From Ruminococcus sp. (lineage in GTDB: Bacteria; Bacillota; Clostridia; Oscillospirales; Acutalibacteraceae): DNA of 64,000 nucleotides. Location: NCBI GenBank assembly GCA_017411835.1, contig JAFQPG010000004.1, positions 62,001 through 126,000 on the forward strand, given 5' to 3'. The notes below the pieces were generated by a model. The model searched no databases. It had not been told where the DNA came from and worked only from the letters and a program-made list of their open reading frames with translations. Below are positions 6,715 through 14,394 of this stretch, piece by piece; the stretch's first letter is position 1; every line of letters begins with the position of its first letter. The translations under genes and the position numbers were made by a program.

Positions 6715-6960
6715 ATGAAATTTAATACAAAGGAAATCAAAGTTTATGACTTTGCAGGAATTTTTGATGGCTTCTGTGTGGAAGCACACGAAGTAAAAGA
6801 CACAACAGAACTTTATCTTTACCATAAGAACTATGGAATTAAATCACTTATGTTTGGTGTTCTCACGAACTCTATTAAAAGCGAATGGGAACTCCGTGAT
6901 TTAATCGCAAGCAACATAGAGAACCATATAGACATCTACCAGGATGTCTATATGGACTAA
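6715..6960 (+). CDS. Hypothetical mobile-element protein
   Basis: 81 residues with AAAGGAGA ahead of the ATG. Short beta strands and helices (IKVYDFAGIFDGFCVEAHEV, TTELYLYHKNYGIKSLMFG) end in an acidic tail. No family is recognised. It is the third gene of the run downstream of the candidate operators, separated from the previous gene by a stem-loop. Confidence 0.55.
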   Translation: MKFNTKEIKVYDFAGIFDGFCVEAHEVKDTTELYLYHKNYGIKSLMFGVLTNSIKSEWELRDLIASNIENHIDIYQDVYMD

Positions 6961-6980
6961 CACAGAAAGGAGGAAATCTA

Positions 6981-7163
6981 ATGAAAGATAATCAAAAACC
7001 TGTATTCAAAGTGGTTGATATGTCTGCACTCAGATTAAAACCTGAATGCTATAACTTGCTTGATTATTGTGCCTACAAGATAGAACCTGAACTTCGCAAT
7101 TGCCAGTGTTGTTCTTTAACCCATTATTTTCACGATTGCAATGGCAACCCAATCCGTGATTGA
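6981..7163 (+). CDS. Small Cys-rich hypothetical protein
   Basis: 60 residues, 20 bp after the previous gene, with AAAGGAGG. The C-terminal half has CQCCSLTHYFHDCNG, a Cys/His cluster that could bind one zinc or iron ion. Otherwise unrecognised. A co-transcribed small cargo gene of the mobile element. Confidence 0.55.
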   Translation: MKDNQKPVFKVVDMSALRLKPECYNLLDYCAYKIEPELRNCQCCSLTHYFHDCNGNPIRD

Positions 7164-7203
7164 TAACAAGTACAAACAAACTAAAATAAATAATTGTTAC
7201 CAC

Positions 7204-7292
7204 AGGAGAAATAATCATTTTCTCCATCCCTAAAATAGAATAACATCATCCCATAGTAGATTATTTCTCCTTAATAAAATAAAAGGAGAAAA
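7204..7292 (+). promoter_or_regulatory. Candidate translation switch ahead of the methyltransferase-like gene
   Basis: AGGAGAAATAATC (7204-7216) pairs perfectly with GATTATTTCTCCT (7259-7271). The second arm (TTCTCCTT 7265-7272) can instead pair with the ribosome binding site AAGGAGAA (7283-7290). TTTTCTCC at 7218-7225 also complements GGAGAAAA (7285-7292). This is the geometry of mutually exclusive structures that open or close a start site. Confidence 0.45.
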
Positions 7293-7297
7293 CAAAT

Positions 7298-7840
7298 ATG
7301 GAAAATAATTTTATTGGTAAAAAAACTAAAAATGACGAAAGATATACCCCTGCTATTTTGGTTAAACCAATTTTAGAGTATATCCCAAAAGGTTCAACCG
7401 TGTGGTGTCCGTTTGATTTGAAAAACAGCGAGTTCGTAATTGCGCTTAAAGAACACGGTTGTAAAGTGATTTATTCACATATAAGTACTGGTCAAGACTT
7501 TTTTAAGTATGAACCAAAAGAACATTATGACTACATCGTCAGCAACCCACCATTTAGTTGCAAACTAAGTGTGTTGGAAAAACTATATACCCTTAACAAG
7601 CCATTTGCAATGTTACTTAATCTTGAATGTCTAAATTATCAAGAGATAGGGAACTTCTTTTTAGATAAGAATCTGGAATTGCTCATTGTTGATAAAAAGG
7701 TAAGTTTTGATGGTAAAACAGCAAGTTTTAACACATCATATTTTTGCAATAAGATGTTACCGGAAAAACTAAGGTTTGTACATTTGCAACACAACAATAC
7801 AAACAAGAACTTTGTACCATCACGGATGTACATAAAATAA
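7298..7840 (+). CDS. DNA adenine methyltransferase-like protein
   Basis: 180 residues. YDYIVSNPPFSCKLSV (about 85-100) contains the NPPF catalytic motif IV of N6-adenine methyltransferases. Motif I is poor: VWCPFDLKNSEFVIAL replaces the usual glycine-rich loop, though this CPFD form recurs in phage-like orphan methyltransferases. No target recognition domain or restriction enzyme is present. Inferred role: methylation of element DNA or a decayed enzyme. A switch-like leader (7204-7292) precedes it. The start follows AAAAGGAGAAAA. Confidence 0.6.
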   Translation: MENNFIGKKTKNDERYTPAILVKPILEYIPKGSTVWCPFDLKNSEFVIALKEHGCKVIYSHISTGQDFFKYEPKEHYDYIVSNPPFSCKLSVLEKLYTLNKPFAMLLNLECLNYQEIGNFFLDKNLELLIVDKKVSFDGKTASFNTSYFCNKMLPEKLRFVHLQHNNTNKNFVPSRMYIK

Positions 7841-7863
7841 AAATAAAGAAAGGAGAAAGTCAA

Positions 7864-8046
7864 ATGAAGTGTAGATACAAAGAAAATATGAAGAGTGGTA
7901 TATCTCAACCAACATTTACAGTGCATAATCAAGATGGTAGTGTTTTTAGAGAAAACGCAACGCTTGATGAAGTGTTTAGCAAAGAAAATATGCTTAATCT
8001 TATACTTGAAGCTACATCACTTCCACTTCGTGTAAAAGAAAATTAA
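7864..8046 (+). CDS. Small hypothetical protein
   Basis: 60 residues beginning 23 bp after the methyltransferase-like gene, with AGAAAGGAGAAAG ahead of ATG. The sequence (MKCRYKENMKSGISQPTFTV, then DGSVFRENATLDEVFSKENM) is unrecognised. Probably the last gene of the early run, closed by the hairpin at 8073. Confidence 0.5.
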   Translation: MKCRYKENMKSGISQPTFTVHNQDGSVFRENATLDEVFSKENMLNLILEATSLPLRVKEN

Positions 8047-8347
8047 CGTACCCTCTCGTTATCTAAGATTCAGTAATTAACGGGGTGTAATCGCTCCGTT
8101 AATTACTATTTTGACAAATCACAGATTCAGCGTAATGCCGAATTTTTTAAATAAATATCTTCAAAAGACACAATATATAAAGACTTTTTTGAAAGATAAA
8201 AATAATACAGAAAATTCATTGTGCGCTATGTACAAATCAGTATAAATCAACATCACTTACAGCGTTTGACGCGGTACATTTAGTAAAGTAATATATCATC
8301 AGAAAATACACTTCAAACTATATCGAATTTTTAGAAAGGAAAACTTT
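8047..8347. other. Gene-free region before xis/int
   Basis: This holds a hairpin at 8073-8106 (GTAATTAACGG with CCGTTAATTAC), a short GCGTTTGACGC stem at about 8261-8271 and ATGTAC/GTACAT half-sites near 8228 and 8274. AGAAAGGAAAAC at the end serves the excisionase. Recombinase or Xis binding is possible; no gene is seen. Confidence 0.5.
8073..8106 (+). terminator. 11-bp hairpin, probable terminator
   Basis: GTAATTAACGG (8073-8083) pairs with CCGTTAATTAC (8096-8106), followed only by TATTTTG, so termination may be weak. Confidence 0.5.
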
Positions 8348-8590
8348 ATGAGAGACACAGATACTATCATTCAAAACGATATTAAACTATATACAGTTAA
8401 GGAAGTAGCAGAGTTGTTATCTATTAGCAAGGACAGAGTATATATACTTATCCATTCTAACCGTCTTCCAGCATTAAACATCGGCGGTCTAAAAGTAAGA
8501 CATGAAGCACTTGCTGATTTCTTAAAAGAAACAGAAGGACAAGTTATTGACTTTAACAATCCTCAGAACCATTATGTTCTATCTGCCTAA
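8348..8590 (+). CDS. xis: Excisionase-type DNA-binding protein
   Basis: 80 residues with a MerR-like winged helix: LYTVKEVAELLSISKDRVYI, then LIHSNRLPALNIGGLKVRHE. This is the excisionase/helix-turn-helix family found beside Tn916-type integrases. It would bend attachment-site DNA and direct the integrase towards excision. The integrase starts 13 bp after its stop, with the shared AAGGAGGG, so the two are one operon. Confidence 0.85.
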   Translation: MRDTDTIIQNDIKLYTVKEVAELLSISKDRVYILIHSNRLPALNIGGLKVRHEALADFLKETEGQVIDFNNPQNHYVLSA

Positions 8591-8603
8591 GGAGGGTGAT
8601 TTT

Positions 8604-10085
8604 ATGAGTACAGCAAAAGAAACTAACAGAATAGTTCATGTGTTCAAATCCAAATACAGAAAAAAGGATGGTAGCACGTCCTGGTCTTACCGCTTTGAAA
8701 TGCCTTATCGCACTAAGGACGGCAAAAGAGAATTCGCTACTAAAAGTGGCTTTTTAAGTAAAAAATCTGCCCTCAAAGCAGGCGAACAATACTTCGATGA
8801 ACTCTATAAAGGTTTTACCCCTACAACTAAAACAGACAGCAAAATCTCTCGTATGCGATTTTCTGATTACATAGAAGACCTATGGATTCCGTATAAACGT
8901 TCTTTGGTTAAGGAAAGCACAATGTATGGGTATGAAAAGTTGTTCAAAAACTTAATATTCCCTAAGTTTGGCAATCGTGCGTTAGCAGATATATCAACAA
9001 CAGAGATAGAGGTTTTCTTAAATGATGACATCTATATGAATTCCACTATATCAAACTGTACTCTGCAAAATGTCAGAGCTCTATTAAGACAGTCTTTTAA
9101 TTATGCTGTCAAAAGTGAATATATTGCTAAAAACCCCGTTTTATCAGCAACACTACATAACACTCGCAAACAACCAAATAAAGTAAAATCAGGTCAATTC
9201 AGAAATGCTATTACCACAGAAGTCCTGCAACAGATTTACGAACTATACCCTGCTGGCTGTCAGCAAAACTTAGCTATCAAGCTGATGGAAAACTGTGGTC
9301 TGCGATTAGCAGAAGTTTTTGGACTTACTTGGAATGACATTTCCTTTGAAACTCACACAATGTTTGTTTTAAGACAGGTTCAGAGAAGAACTAAGAGCTA
9401 CACTCCAAACGAATGGGAGCAAAAACAACTAAACGAACATCCTGTACTATCTGATTTTAAGTATTATGTGTCAAACCCGAAATACGAAAGCAAAAGAGCA
9501 GTGCCTTTAACAGCAGAAGTTGAACAGTTACTAAAAGATGAGCTTGACTGTCAAAAAGCAAACCGTAAAAAATATGGAGACAAGTTCAAGAGGTATTTCT
9601 ATACTCGCAGAACCTCTCCGGTTCATTTTACTGATTTTACTTCTTTTAACTCACGAACTACAAGAACAGCGACAGACGATTACGAGAACGGAATTCTTAA
9701 TCAATCTGGAATTGGTTATGAATTGGACTTCGTTTTCCGACGTCACAACGGAGAATATTTTAACTCTGGCAATATGGATTATGTAACCAGAAAAATCCAC
9801 GGATTTGAAGGTAATGACCTTATTTCGGCAACCTTTAATTTTCACTCCCTAAGACATACTTATGCTTCCAGACTGAGGTCTTTGGGATTTGAAGAGTATA
9901 TCATCACAAGCTTGATGGGTCATAAAGAGCAATCAACCATCACTCAAATGTATATGCACTTGGAAGAAGCTGTGTTTAACCAAGTTGTTGAGAAACTAAA
10001 TTCCAAAAGGAAAGTAGATGATATTCTAAAATCGCTAACAGCGGAAGAAATAAAAGAACTTTCAGAAAAACTGAAAACAGCTTAG
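8604..10085 (+). CDS. int: Tyrosine recombinase (integrase) of the element
   Basis: 493 residues from ATG 8604, chosen because AAGGAGGGTGATTTT precedes it. Numbering from this start: an Arm-type N-domain (FKSKYRKKDGSTSWSYRFEM), a SAM-like core-binding domain (about 85-185), and a catalytic domain with R234 (CGLRLAEV), H414-x-x-R417 (FHSLRHT), H440 (LMGHKE) and Y450 (QMYMHLEE). All catalytic residues are present, so it should be active. The gap between R234 and H414 is about 180 residues, longer than in most integrases, from an inserted basic and aromatic segment. It lies at the end of the element, next to the chromosomal junction. Confidence 0.9.
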   Translation: MSTAKETNRIVHVFKSKYRKKDGSTSWSYRFEMPYRTKDGKREFATKSGFLSKKSALKAGEQYFDELYKGFTPTTKTDSKISRMRFSDYIEDLWIPYKRSLVKESTMYGYEKLFKNLIFPKFGNRALADISTTEIEVFLNDDIYMNSTISNCTLQNVRALLRQSFNYAVKSEYIAKNPVLSATLHNTRKQPNKVKSGQFRNAITTEVLQQIYELYPAGCQQNLAIKLMENCGLRLAEVFGLTWNDISFETHTMFVLRQVQRRTKSYTPNEWEQKQLNEHPVLSDFKYYVSNPKYESKRAVPLTAEVEQLLKDELDCQKANRKKYGDKFKRYFYTRRTSPVHFTDFTSFNSRTTRTATDDYENGILNQSGIGYELDFVFRRHNGEYFNSGNMDYVTRKIHGFEGNDLISATFNFHSLRHTYASRLRSLGFEEYIITSLMGHKEQSTITQMYMHLEEAVFNQVVEKLNSKRKVDDILKSLTAEEIKELSEKLKTA

Positions 10086-10089
10086 ACAG

Positions 10090-10126
10090 ATAACCGAGAA
10101 AGATTTCTTTTTCGGTTATTTTTTAT
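10090..10126 (+). terminator. Terminator of xis-int
   Basis: ATAACCGA (10090-10097) with TCGGTTAT (10112-10119), inner AGAAA/TTTCT pairs, then TTTTTT. Confidence 0.85.
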
Positions 10127-10154
10127 ATTCTATAATTATGTTATGAGGAAGAAG

Positions 10155-10202
10155 TTTCTGCATATCAAAATATATGATATGAGGTGATTTTTTCTGCATA
10201 TC
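10155..10202. repeat. Direct repeats TTTCTGCATATC near element end
   Basis: TTTCTGCATATC at 10155-10166 and 10191-10202. Between them CATATCA (10161-10167) is inverted as TGATATG (10175-10181). Just downstream of int, these are candidates for recombinase binding or for the right attachment site. The other junction is outside the window, so the att core cannot be fixed. Confidence 0.4.
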
Positions 10203-10279
10203 TATTTTCAAAAAACAGCCTATTTCCAACGGCTTTTGGAACAAATGTTGAAAAAATGTAGAAAATTTGCGATGTTGAA

Positions 10280-10322
10280 AATAAAAAACAGGGTTTAAAG
10301 CCGTTTGACTTCAAACCCTGTA
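10280..10322 (-). terminator. Terminator of the GGGtGRT operon
   Basis: ACAGGGTTT (10288-10296) with AAACCCTGT (10313-10321). On the minus strand the stem is followed by a TTTTTT run, so it ends the minus-strand operon. Confidence 0.8.
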
Positions 10323-10368
10323 ATTCTTTAAATATTCAAAAAACCTCTATTTTATGCGGTTTTTCGGA

Positions 10369-11370
10369 TTATTTCATTGCATTATATACTGCAACTGCAC
10401 AAGCAACTGTAGCACCAACCATTGGGTTATTACCCATACCTATAAGACCCATCATCTCTACGTGAGCAGGAACTGAAGAAGAACCTGCAAACTGAGCGTC
10501 GCCGTGCATTCTGCCCATAGAGTCTGTAAGACCGTATGAAGCAGGGCCAGCAGCCATATTATCAGGATGGAGTGTTCTACCTGTACCGCCGCCTGATGCT
10601 ACTGAGAAGTAGCCTACGCCGTTCTCAAGCGCCCATTTCTTGTATGTACCTGCAACTAAGTGCTGGAAACGAGTTGGGTTAGTTGAGTTACCTGTGATAG
10701 AAACACCAACGTTCTCAAACTGCATAATAGCAACGCCTTCTCTAACGTCGTCAGCGCCGTAGCAACGAACTGCAGCTCTCTCGCCGTCTGAGAATGCTTT
10801 CTCTTCAACGATTTTTAATTCACCTGTGAAGTAGTCAAACTCTGTTTCAACATATGTGAAGCCGTTGATTCTTGAAATGATGTATGCTGCGTCTTTGCCA
10901 AGACCGTTTAAGATAACTCTTAATGGTTCTTTTCTTGCTTTGTTAGCGTTTCTTGCGATACCGATAGCGCCTTCAGCAGCAGCAAAAGACTCGTGACCTG
11001 CTAAAAATGCAAAGCACTTTGTCTCTTCTTTAAGGAGCATTGCGCCGAGGTTACCATGACCGCGACCAACAGCTCTCTGCTCAGCAACAGAGCCAGGAAT
11101 ACAGAAAGCTTCTAAGCCTTCACCGATAGCTTCTGCAGCGTCAGCAGCAGTAGTTACGCCCTTTTTGATAGCAACAGCGCAACCTAAAGTGTATGCCCAA
11201 CCAGCGTTTTCAAAAGCGATTGGCTGAACTTCTTTAACGATATCATATGGATTGAAGCCTTTATCTAAGCAAATCTGCATAGCTTCTTCGAGATTAGCGA
11301 TACCATACTGAGCAAGGCATTTCTCGATTTTAGGCATTCTTCTTTCAATACTTTCAAATTTAACTGCCAT
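10369..11370 (-). CDS. GGGtGRT protein
   Basis: 333 residues carrying the name-giving motif GGGTGRT at 260-266, followed by LHPDNMAAGPASYGL. This family is common in anaerobic Firmicutes and regularly sits next to an Fe-S scaffold protein, as it does here (18 bp after the upstream gene). Its reaction is unknown to me; a redox or metal-cluster role is inferred from the neighbour. Other conserved parts are the AVGRGHGNLGAMLLKEETKC block and the glycine-rich C-terminus. AAGGAGG precedes the start. The protein is soluble and of full family length. Confidence 0.85.
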   Translation of the reverse strand: MAVKFESIERRMPKIEKCLAQYGIANLEEAMQICLDKGFNPYDIVKEVQPIAFENAGWAYTLGCAVAIKKGVTTAADAAEAIGEGLEAFCIPGSVAEQRAVGRGHGNLGAMLLKEETKCFAFLAGHESFAAAEGAIGIARNANKARKEPLRVILNGLGKDAAYIISRINGFTYVETEFDYFTGELKIVEEKAFSDGERAAVRCYGADDVREGVAIMQFENVGVSITGNSTNPTRFQHLVAGTYKKWALENGVGYFSVASGGGTGRTLHPDNMAAGPASYGLTDSMGRMHGDAQFAGSSSVPAHVEMMGLIGMGNNPMVGATVACAVAVYNAMK

Positions 11371-11388
11371 TAATCTGTACCTCCTTGC

Positions 11389-12081
11389 TTATTCTTCACG
11401 TGGGTCAATGTACTTAGCAGCGTTGTCAAAACGGCCGTACTGACCAATGTTGTTTTTATATGCTTCGTCAGGTGACATACCGTGACGGATATCCTCCATC
11501 ATTTTGCCAACCTTAACAAACTGATAGCCGATAACTTCGTTGTTTTCGTCGAGAGCTGTCTTAATAACATAGCCCTCTGCCATTTCCATATATCTAACGC
11601 CCTTTGCCTTTGTTGAGTACATAGTACCAACCTGTGAACGAAGACCCTTACCAAGGTCCTCAAGACCAGCGCCGATTGGAAGACCGTCTTCAGAGAAAGC
11701 CGTCTGTGAACGACCGTAAGCGAGCTGCTCGAAGATGTTTCTCATAGCAGTGTTGATAGCGTCACAAACAAGGTCTGTGTTAAGGCACTCGAGAAGAGTT
11801 TTACCCGGTAAGATTTCAGCAGCCATAGCAGCTGAGTGAGTCATACCTGAACAGCCTATTGTTTCAACTAAAGCTTCCTCAACAATACCGTCTTTAACAT
11901 TTAATGTTAATTTGCAGGTACCCTGCTGTGGAGCACACCAGCCGATACCGTGTGAGAGACCACAGATGTCTTTAATTTCGTAAGATTTTACCCATCTACC
12001 CTCTTCAGGGATAGGTGCAGGACCGTGTTTAGGGCCCTTTGCTACAGTACACATTTTTTCAACTTCGTGTGAATAAATCAT
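11389..12081 (-). CDS. IscU/NifU-like Fe-S cluster scaffold protein
   Basis: 230 residues. The N-terminal two thirds resemble IscU/NifU-N scaffolds, with candidate cluster ligands C77 (IGCSGM), C99 and C106 (ECLNTDLVC), plus extra C40, C49 and C56 in GLSHGIGWCAPQQGTC. The C-terminal 80 residues (KGVRYMEMAEGYVIKTALD) are an extension typical of the GGGtGRT-linked subgroup. Likely builds or donates clusters to the downstream GGGtGRT protein. Start ATG with AAAGGAG. First gene of a two-gene operon. Confidence 0.8.
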   Translation of the reverse strand: MIYSHEVEKMCTVAKGPKHGPAPIPEEGRWVKSYEIKDICGLSHGIGWCAPQQGTCKLTLNVKDGIVEEALVETIGCSGMTHSAAMAAEILPGKTLLECLNTDLVCDAINTAMRNIFEQLAYGRSQTAFSEDGLPIGAGLEDLGKGLRSQVGTMYSTKAKGVRYMEMAEGYVIKTALDENNEVIGYQFVKVGKMMEDIRHGMSPDEAYKNNIGQYGRFDNAAKYIDPREE

Positions 12082-12227
12082 TGTACTAACTCCTTTCGCA
12101 ATTTGTTTGATGAGACAAACTCATACAAATGTATTATAAAACAGATTAAACTTTTACGCAAGAGATTTTGTGCCGAGATTTGGAAAATTTGTGAAAAATT
12201 TATCGTAAAATCACACAAACATATAAA

Positions 12228-12253
12228 ATGCCTCCCATATTTTTGGGAGGCAT
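12228..12253 (-). terminator. Terminator of the acyltransferase gene
   Basis: ATGCCTCCCA (12228-12237) pairs with TGGGAGGCAT (12244-12253); a T-rich stretch follows on the minus strand. Confidence 0.75.
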
Positions 12254-12263
12254 AAAAATAACG

Positions 12264-13460
12264 CTACTTCATAACGACTTGTTTTTCTTTATTTTCTACT
12301 TCATTATCGTGGGTCGGCTTTTTCTCTTGCAAAAGATTTTTTGCTTTTTTTACAACTATATCACATATCTTTTTGATGAGAATGGAAACAAAAATTCCCG
12401 CAAGCGCATACAGTAAGGCATACTGGGTTTTTCCGTCTGGAATATAGTAATACCATATCGAAGACTTCATAAGATTAACATTGAAATCACTAAACGCCGG
12501 CGTGATAACGCTTAATATATAAAACATCCACTTAACACACATAAAGCCCAGCAGATGATGAATCATTATGCTATAAGTGTTATCCGCAACCATTCTAACA
12601 AATTTCCAGTTTCCTACCACAGGTGTGAGTAGCTTTGATACTCTCAACCAAAAAGCTATGCCTGTTATTGCTGTAACATACGGAATTGTACATCCGTTTA
12701 CAAATCCACTGCACTTTGATGGCGTATAATTCAGCTCATCAAAACAAGCGATTAATATAAGTTGAACCGCAAATAAAATACTAAAATAAGCAACACTGCC
12801 GAGATTATCAATTTTCTCTAGCTTTATCTTATAAAAATGACCGAATTCGAAGCAAGGTAAAAAGAACATTGTTCTATACAATAACAGTTTTACTCCGTAA
12901 ATATTACCTGCCTGATTTATAGAACTCTTTATTGCAAATATACCAATAGCAAGATATACCGCAAGGATTATGTACTCACTATATATTTTTGCTACCTTTA
13001 ACAGCTTTCTGAACAAAACATTAAACACACATACAACAAATAAAGGATACACAAACCACGAGCCTAGATTATATAAAAAAGCTTCTCCGTCAACAAACGG
13101 CATTACAAAAAGATTGTATAAATTCACCGGTGCGCCGATAGTGTAGCCGAATTTCGACATAATTATAATAAACACACCGTACACTATATTCCAAATATAA
13201 GCAGGCAAAACTAATCTCTTCACGCGCTTAAAAATATAGGAACCTGCGTTTTCTTCATATCTTGATTTATAAAAATATCCCGATATAAATGCAAACAATG
13301 CAAGTTGGAAGGAGTATATAGGAAACCATTCATAACCAAGCGATAAACCGCCTTTATAGCAATGTCCTGATACGATTATGAATATTCCAATCGCTGACAA
13401 TAATTTAAACTGCAGATTTATGTCTTTTTTTGTAGTTTTTACTAAGCTTTTTTCCTGCAT
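12264..13460 (-). CDS. Membrane acyltransferase, family 3
   Basis: 398 residues with about ten hydrophobic helices. The N-terminal FKLLSAIGIFIIVSGHCYKG contains the conserved His of acyltransferase-3 proteins, and FQLALFAFISGYFYKSRYEE is the usual second motif. Such enzymes O-acetylate or otherwise acylate surface sugars, peptidoglycan or antibiotics at the cytoplasmic membrane. The C-terminal tail (KKAKNLLQEKKPTHD) is cytoplasmic and basic. Single gene with its own terminator. The substrate cannot be told from sequence. GGGAGG precedes ATG. Confidence 0.8.
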   Translation of the reverse strand: MQEKSLVKTTKKDINLQFKLLSAIGIFIIVSGHCYKGGLSLGYEWFPIYSFQLALFAFISGYFYKSRYEENAGSYIFKRVKRLVLPAYIWNIVYGVFIIIMSKFGYTIGAPVNLYNLFVMPFVDGEAFLYNLGSWFVYPLFVVCVFNVLFRKLLKVAKIYSEYIILAVYLAIGIFAIKSSINQAGNIYGVKLLLYRTMFFLPCFEFGHFYKIKLEKIDNLGSVAYFSILFAVQLILIACFDELNYTPSKCSGFVNGCTIPYVTAITGIAFWLRVSKLLTPVVGNWKFVRMVADNTYSIMIHHLLGFMCVKWMFYILSVITPAFSDFNVNLMKSSIWYYYIPDGKTQYALLYALAGIFVSILIKKICDIVVKKAKNLLQEKKPTHDNEVENKEKQVVMK

Positions 13461-13576
13461 ATTTTCCCCTCCCTTAAACCTTTTCTGCTATATTGTAACT
13501 TAATATAAATTACTACGCAAGGTGTCGCGTTGACATTTTGCAAAAATTTGCACAAAACTTATCGCAAAATATAAAA

Positions 13577-13603
13577 AACACCCCCGAAAACCTCAGGGGC
13601 GTT
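13577..13603 (-). terminator. Terminator of the 144-residue membrane protein gene
   Basis: The minus strand gives AACGCCCC with GGGGTGTT (one G-U pair) followed by TTTTT. Confidence 0.7.
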
Positions 13604-13616
13604 AAATTTATACATC

Positions 13617-14051
13617 TTACTGTTTTTCACACATCGGTAAGCGTGCACCATATTTACCTACAATAGACTTCAGATAATCATACTCCCATTCCTGAAGCTC
13701 AACCACCTTGCCTTTGTAATAAAGTACAGGGCAATTAGTACAGCAAAAATAAAAAATTCTCGGGTTTTTGCCCTCGTGGATGCTTATATAGATGTCCTCA
13801 CAGCCTTCGCAAAACTGACCTTTGTCCTTAACCTTTTTCTTTGAGTTGAGTAAATCTATAACCGTCTTGCTTTCCTCTTGTGTAAGATTTGTGTGCGACT
13901 CCAAACCATCGTAGGTGTAGTATAGCTCTATCCTTGCATTTTCCTTGATATTAACTTCGCCTAAAAACATAATGCCTATAGCAATCACAACAAAAAGAAC
14001 AACGCAAACTCCTACTATAGTAAACGTAACGAGTCTTGATTTGCTTTTCAT
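13617..14051 (-). CDS. Membrane-anchored hypothetical protein with Cys cluster
   Basis: 144 residues. One N-terminal transmembrane segment (about 8-30, LVTFTIVGVCVVLFVVIAIG), then an extracytoplasmic domain. A cysteine group CEGC...FCCTNC (about 82-106) could form disulfides or bind metal. No family is recognised. AGAGGTGAG precedes ATG. Monocistronic. Confidence 0.65.
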   Translation of the reverse strand: MKSKSRLVTFTIVGVCVVLFVVIAIGIMFLGEVNIKENARIELYYTYDGLESHTNLTQEESKTVIDLLNSKKKVKDKGQFCEGCEDIYISIHEGKNPRIFYFCCTNCPVLYYKGKVVELQEWEYDYLKSIVGKYGARLPMCEKQ

Positions 14052-14394
14052 TTTATCTCACCTCTGTACTAATTATACCATTTATTTTTTTGTTTGCAAT
14101 AAAAATACGATTTTATGCTGACATTGCTTCTAACATCCAAAAAGATAAAAAATCTCCATCAGCTGTTGAGGATAATTTTTCGCCATATATTTGCACTTAA
14201 TTATTATAAAAATCCAGCCTTTGGATACTCCTACAAAAAGGCACTCAAAAATATGTACATAATGTTTATAGAAAAATTTTTAAGTTTAATATATACTGTA
14301 TGCGTGATAGTTTGAGTAGTGGCGCTATTTGCACAAATTATTTATGTGCGACTTTGCTCTGCTCTTTGAGAATTTAAACCTATGAGGTGATTTT
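14052..14394. other. Intergenic region, divergent promoters
   Basis: 343 bp between divergent genes. A 66-codon plus-strand frame (14115-14315) lacks a ribosome binding site and looks random. A weak GCAC/GTGC stem lies near 14330-14350. The last 20 bp hold TATGAGGTGATTTT, the ribosome binding site of the CotH gene. Confidence 0.5.

Noticed and set aside
14115..14315. 66-codon plus-strand gene before the first CotH gene
   Set aside because: No binding site, random composition, sits in a divergent promoter region.
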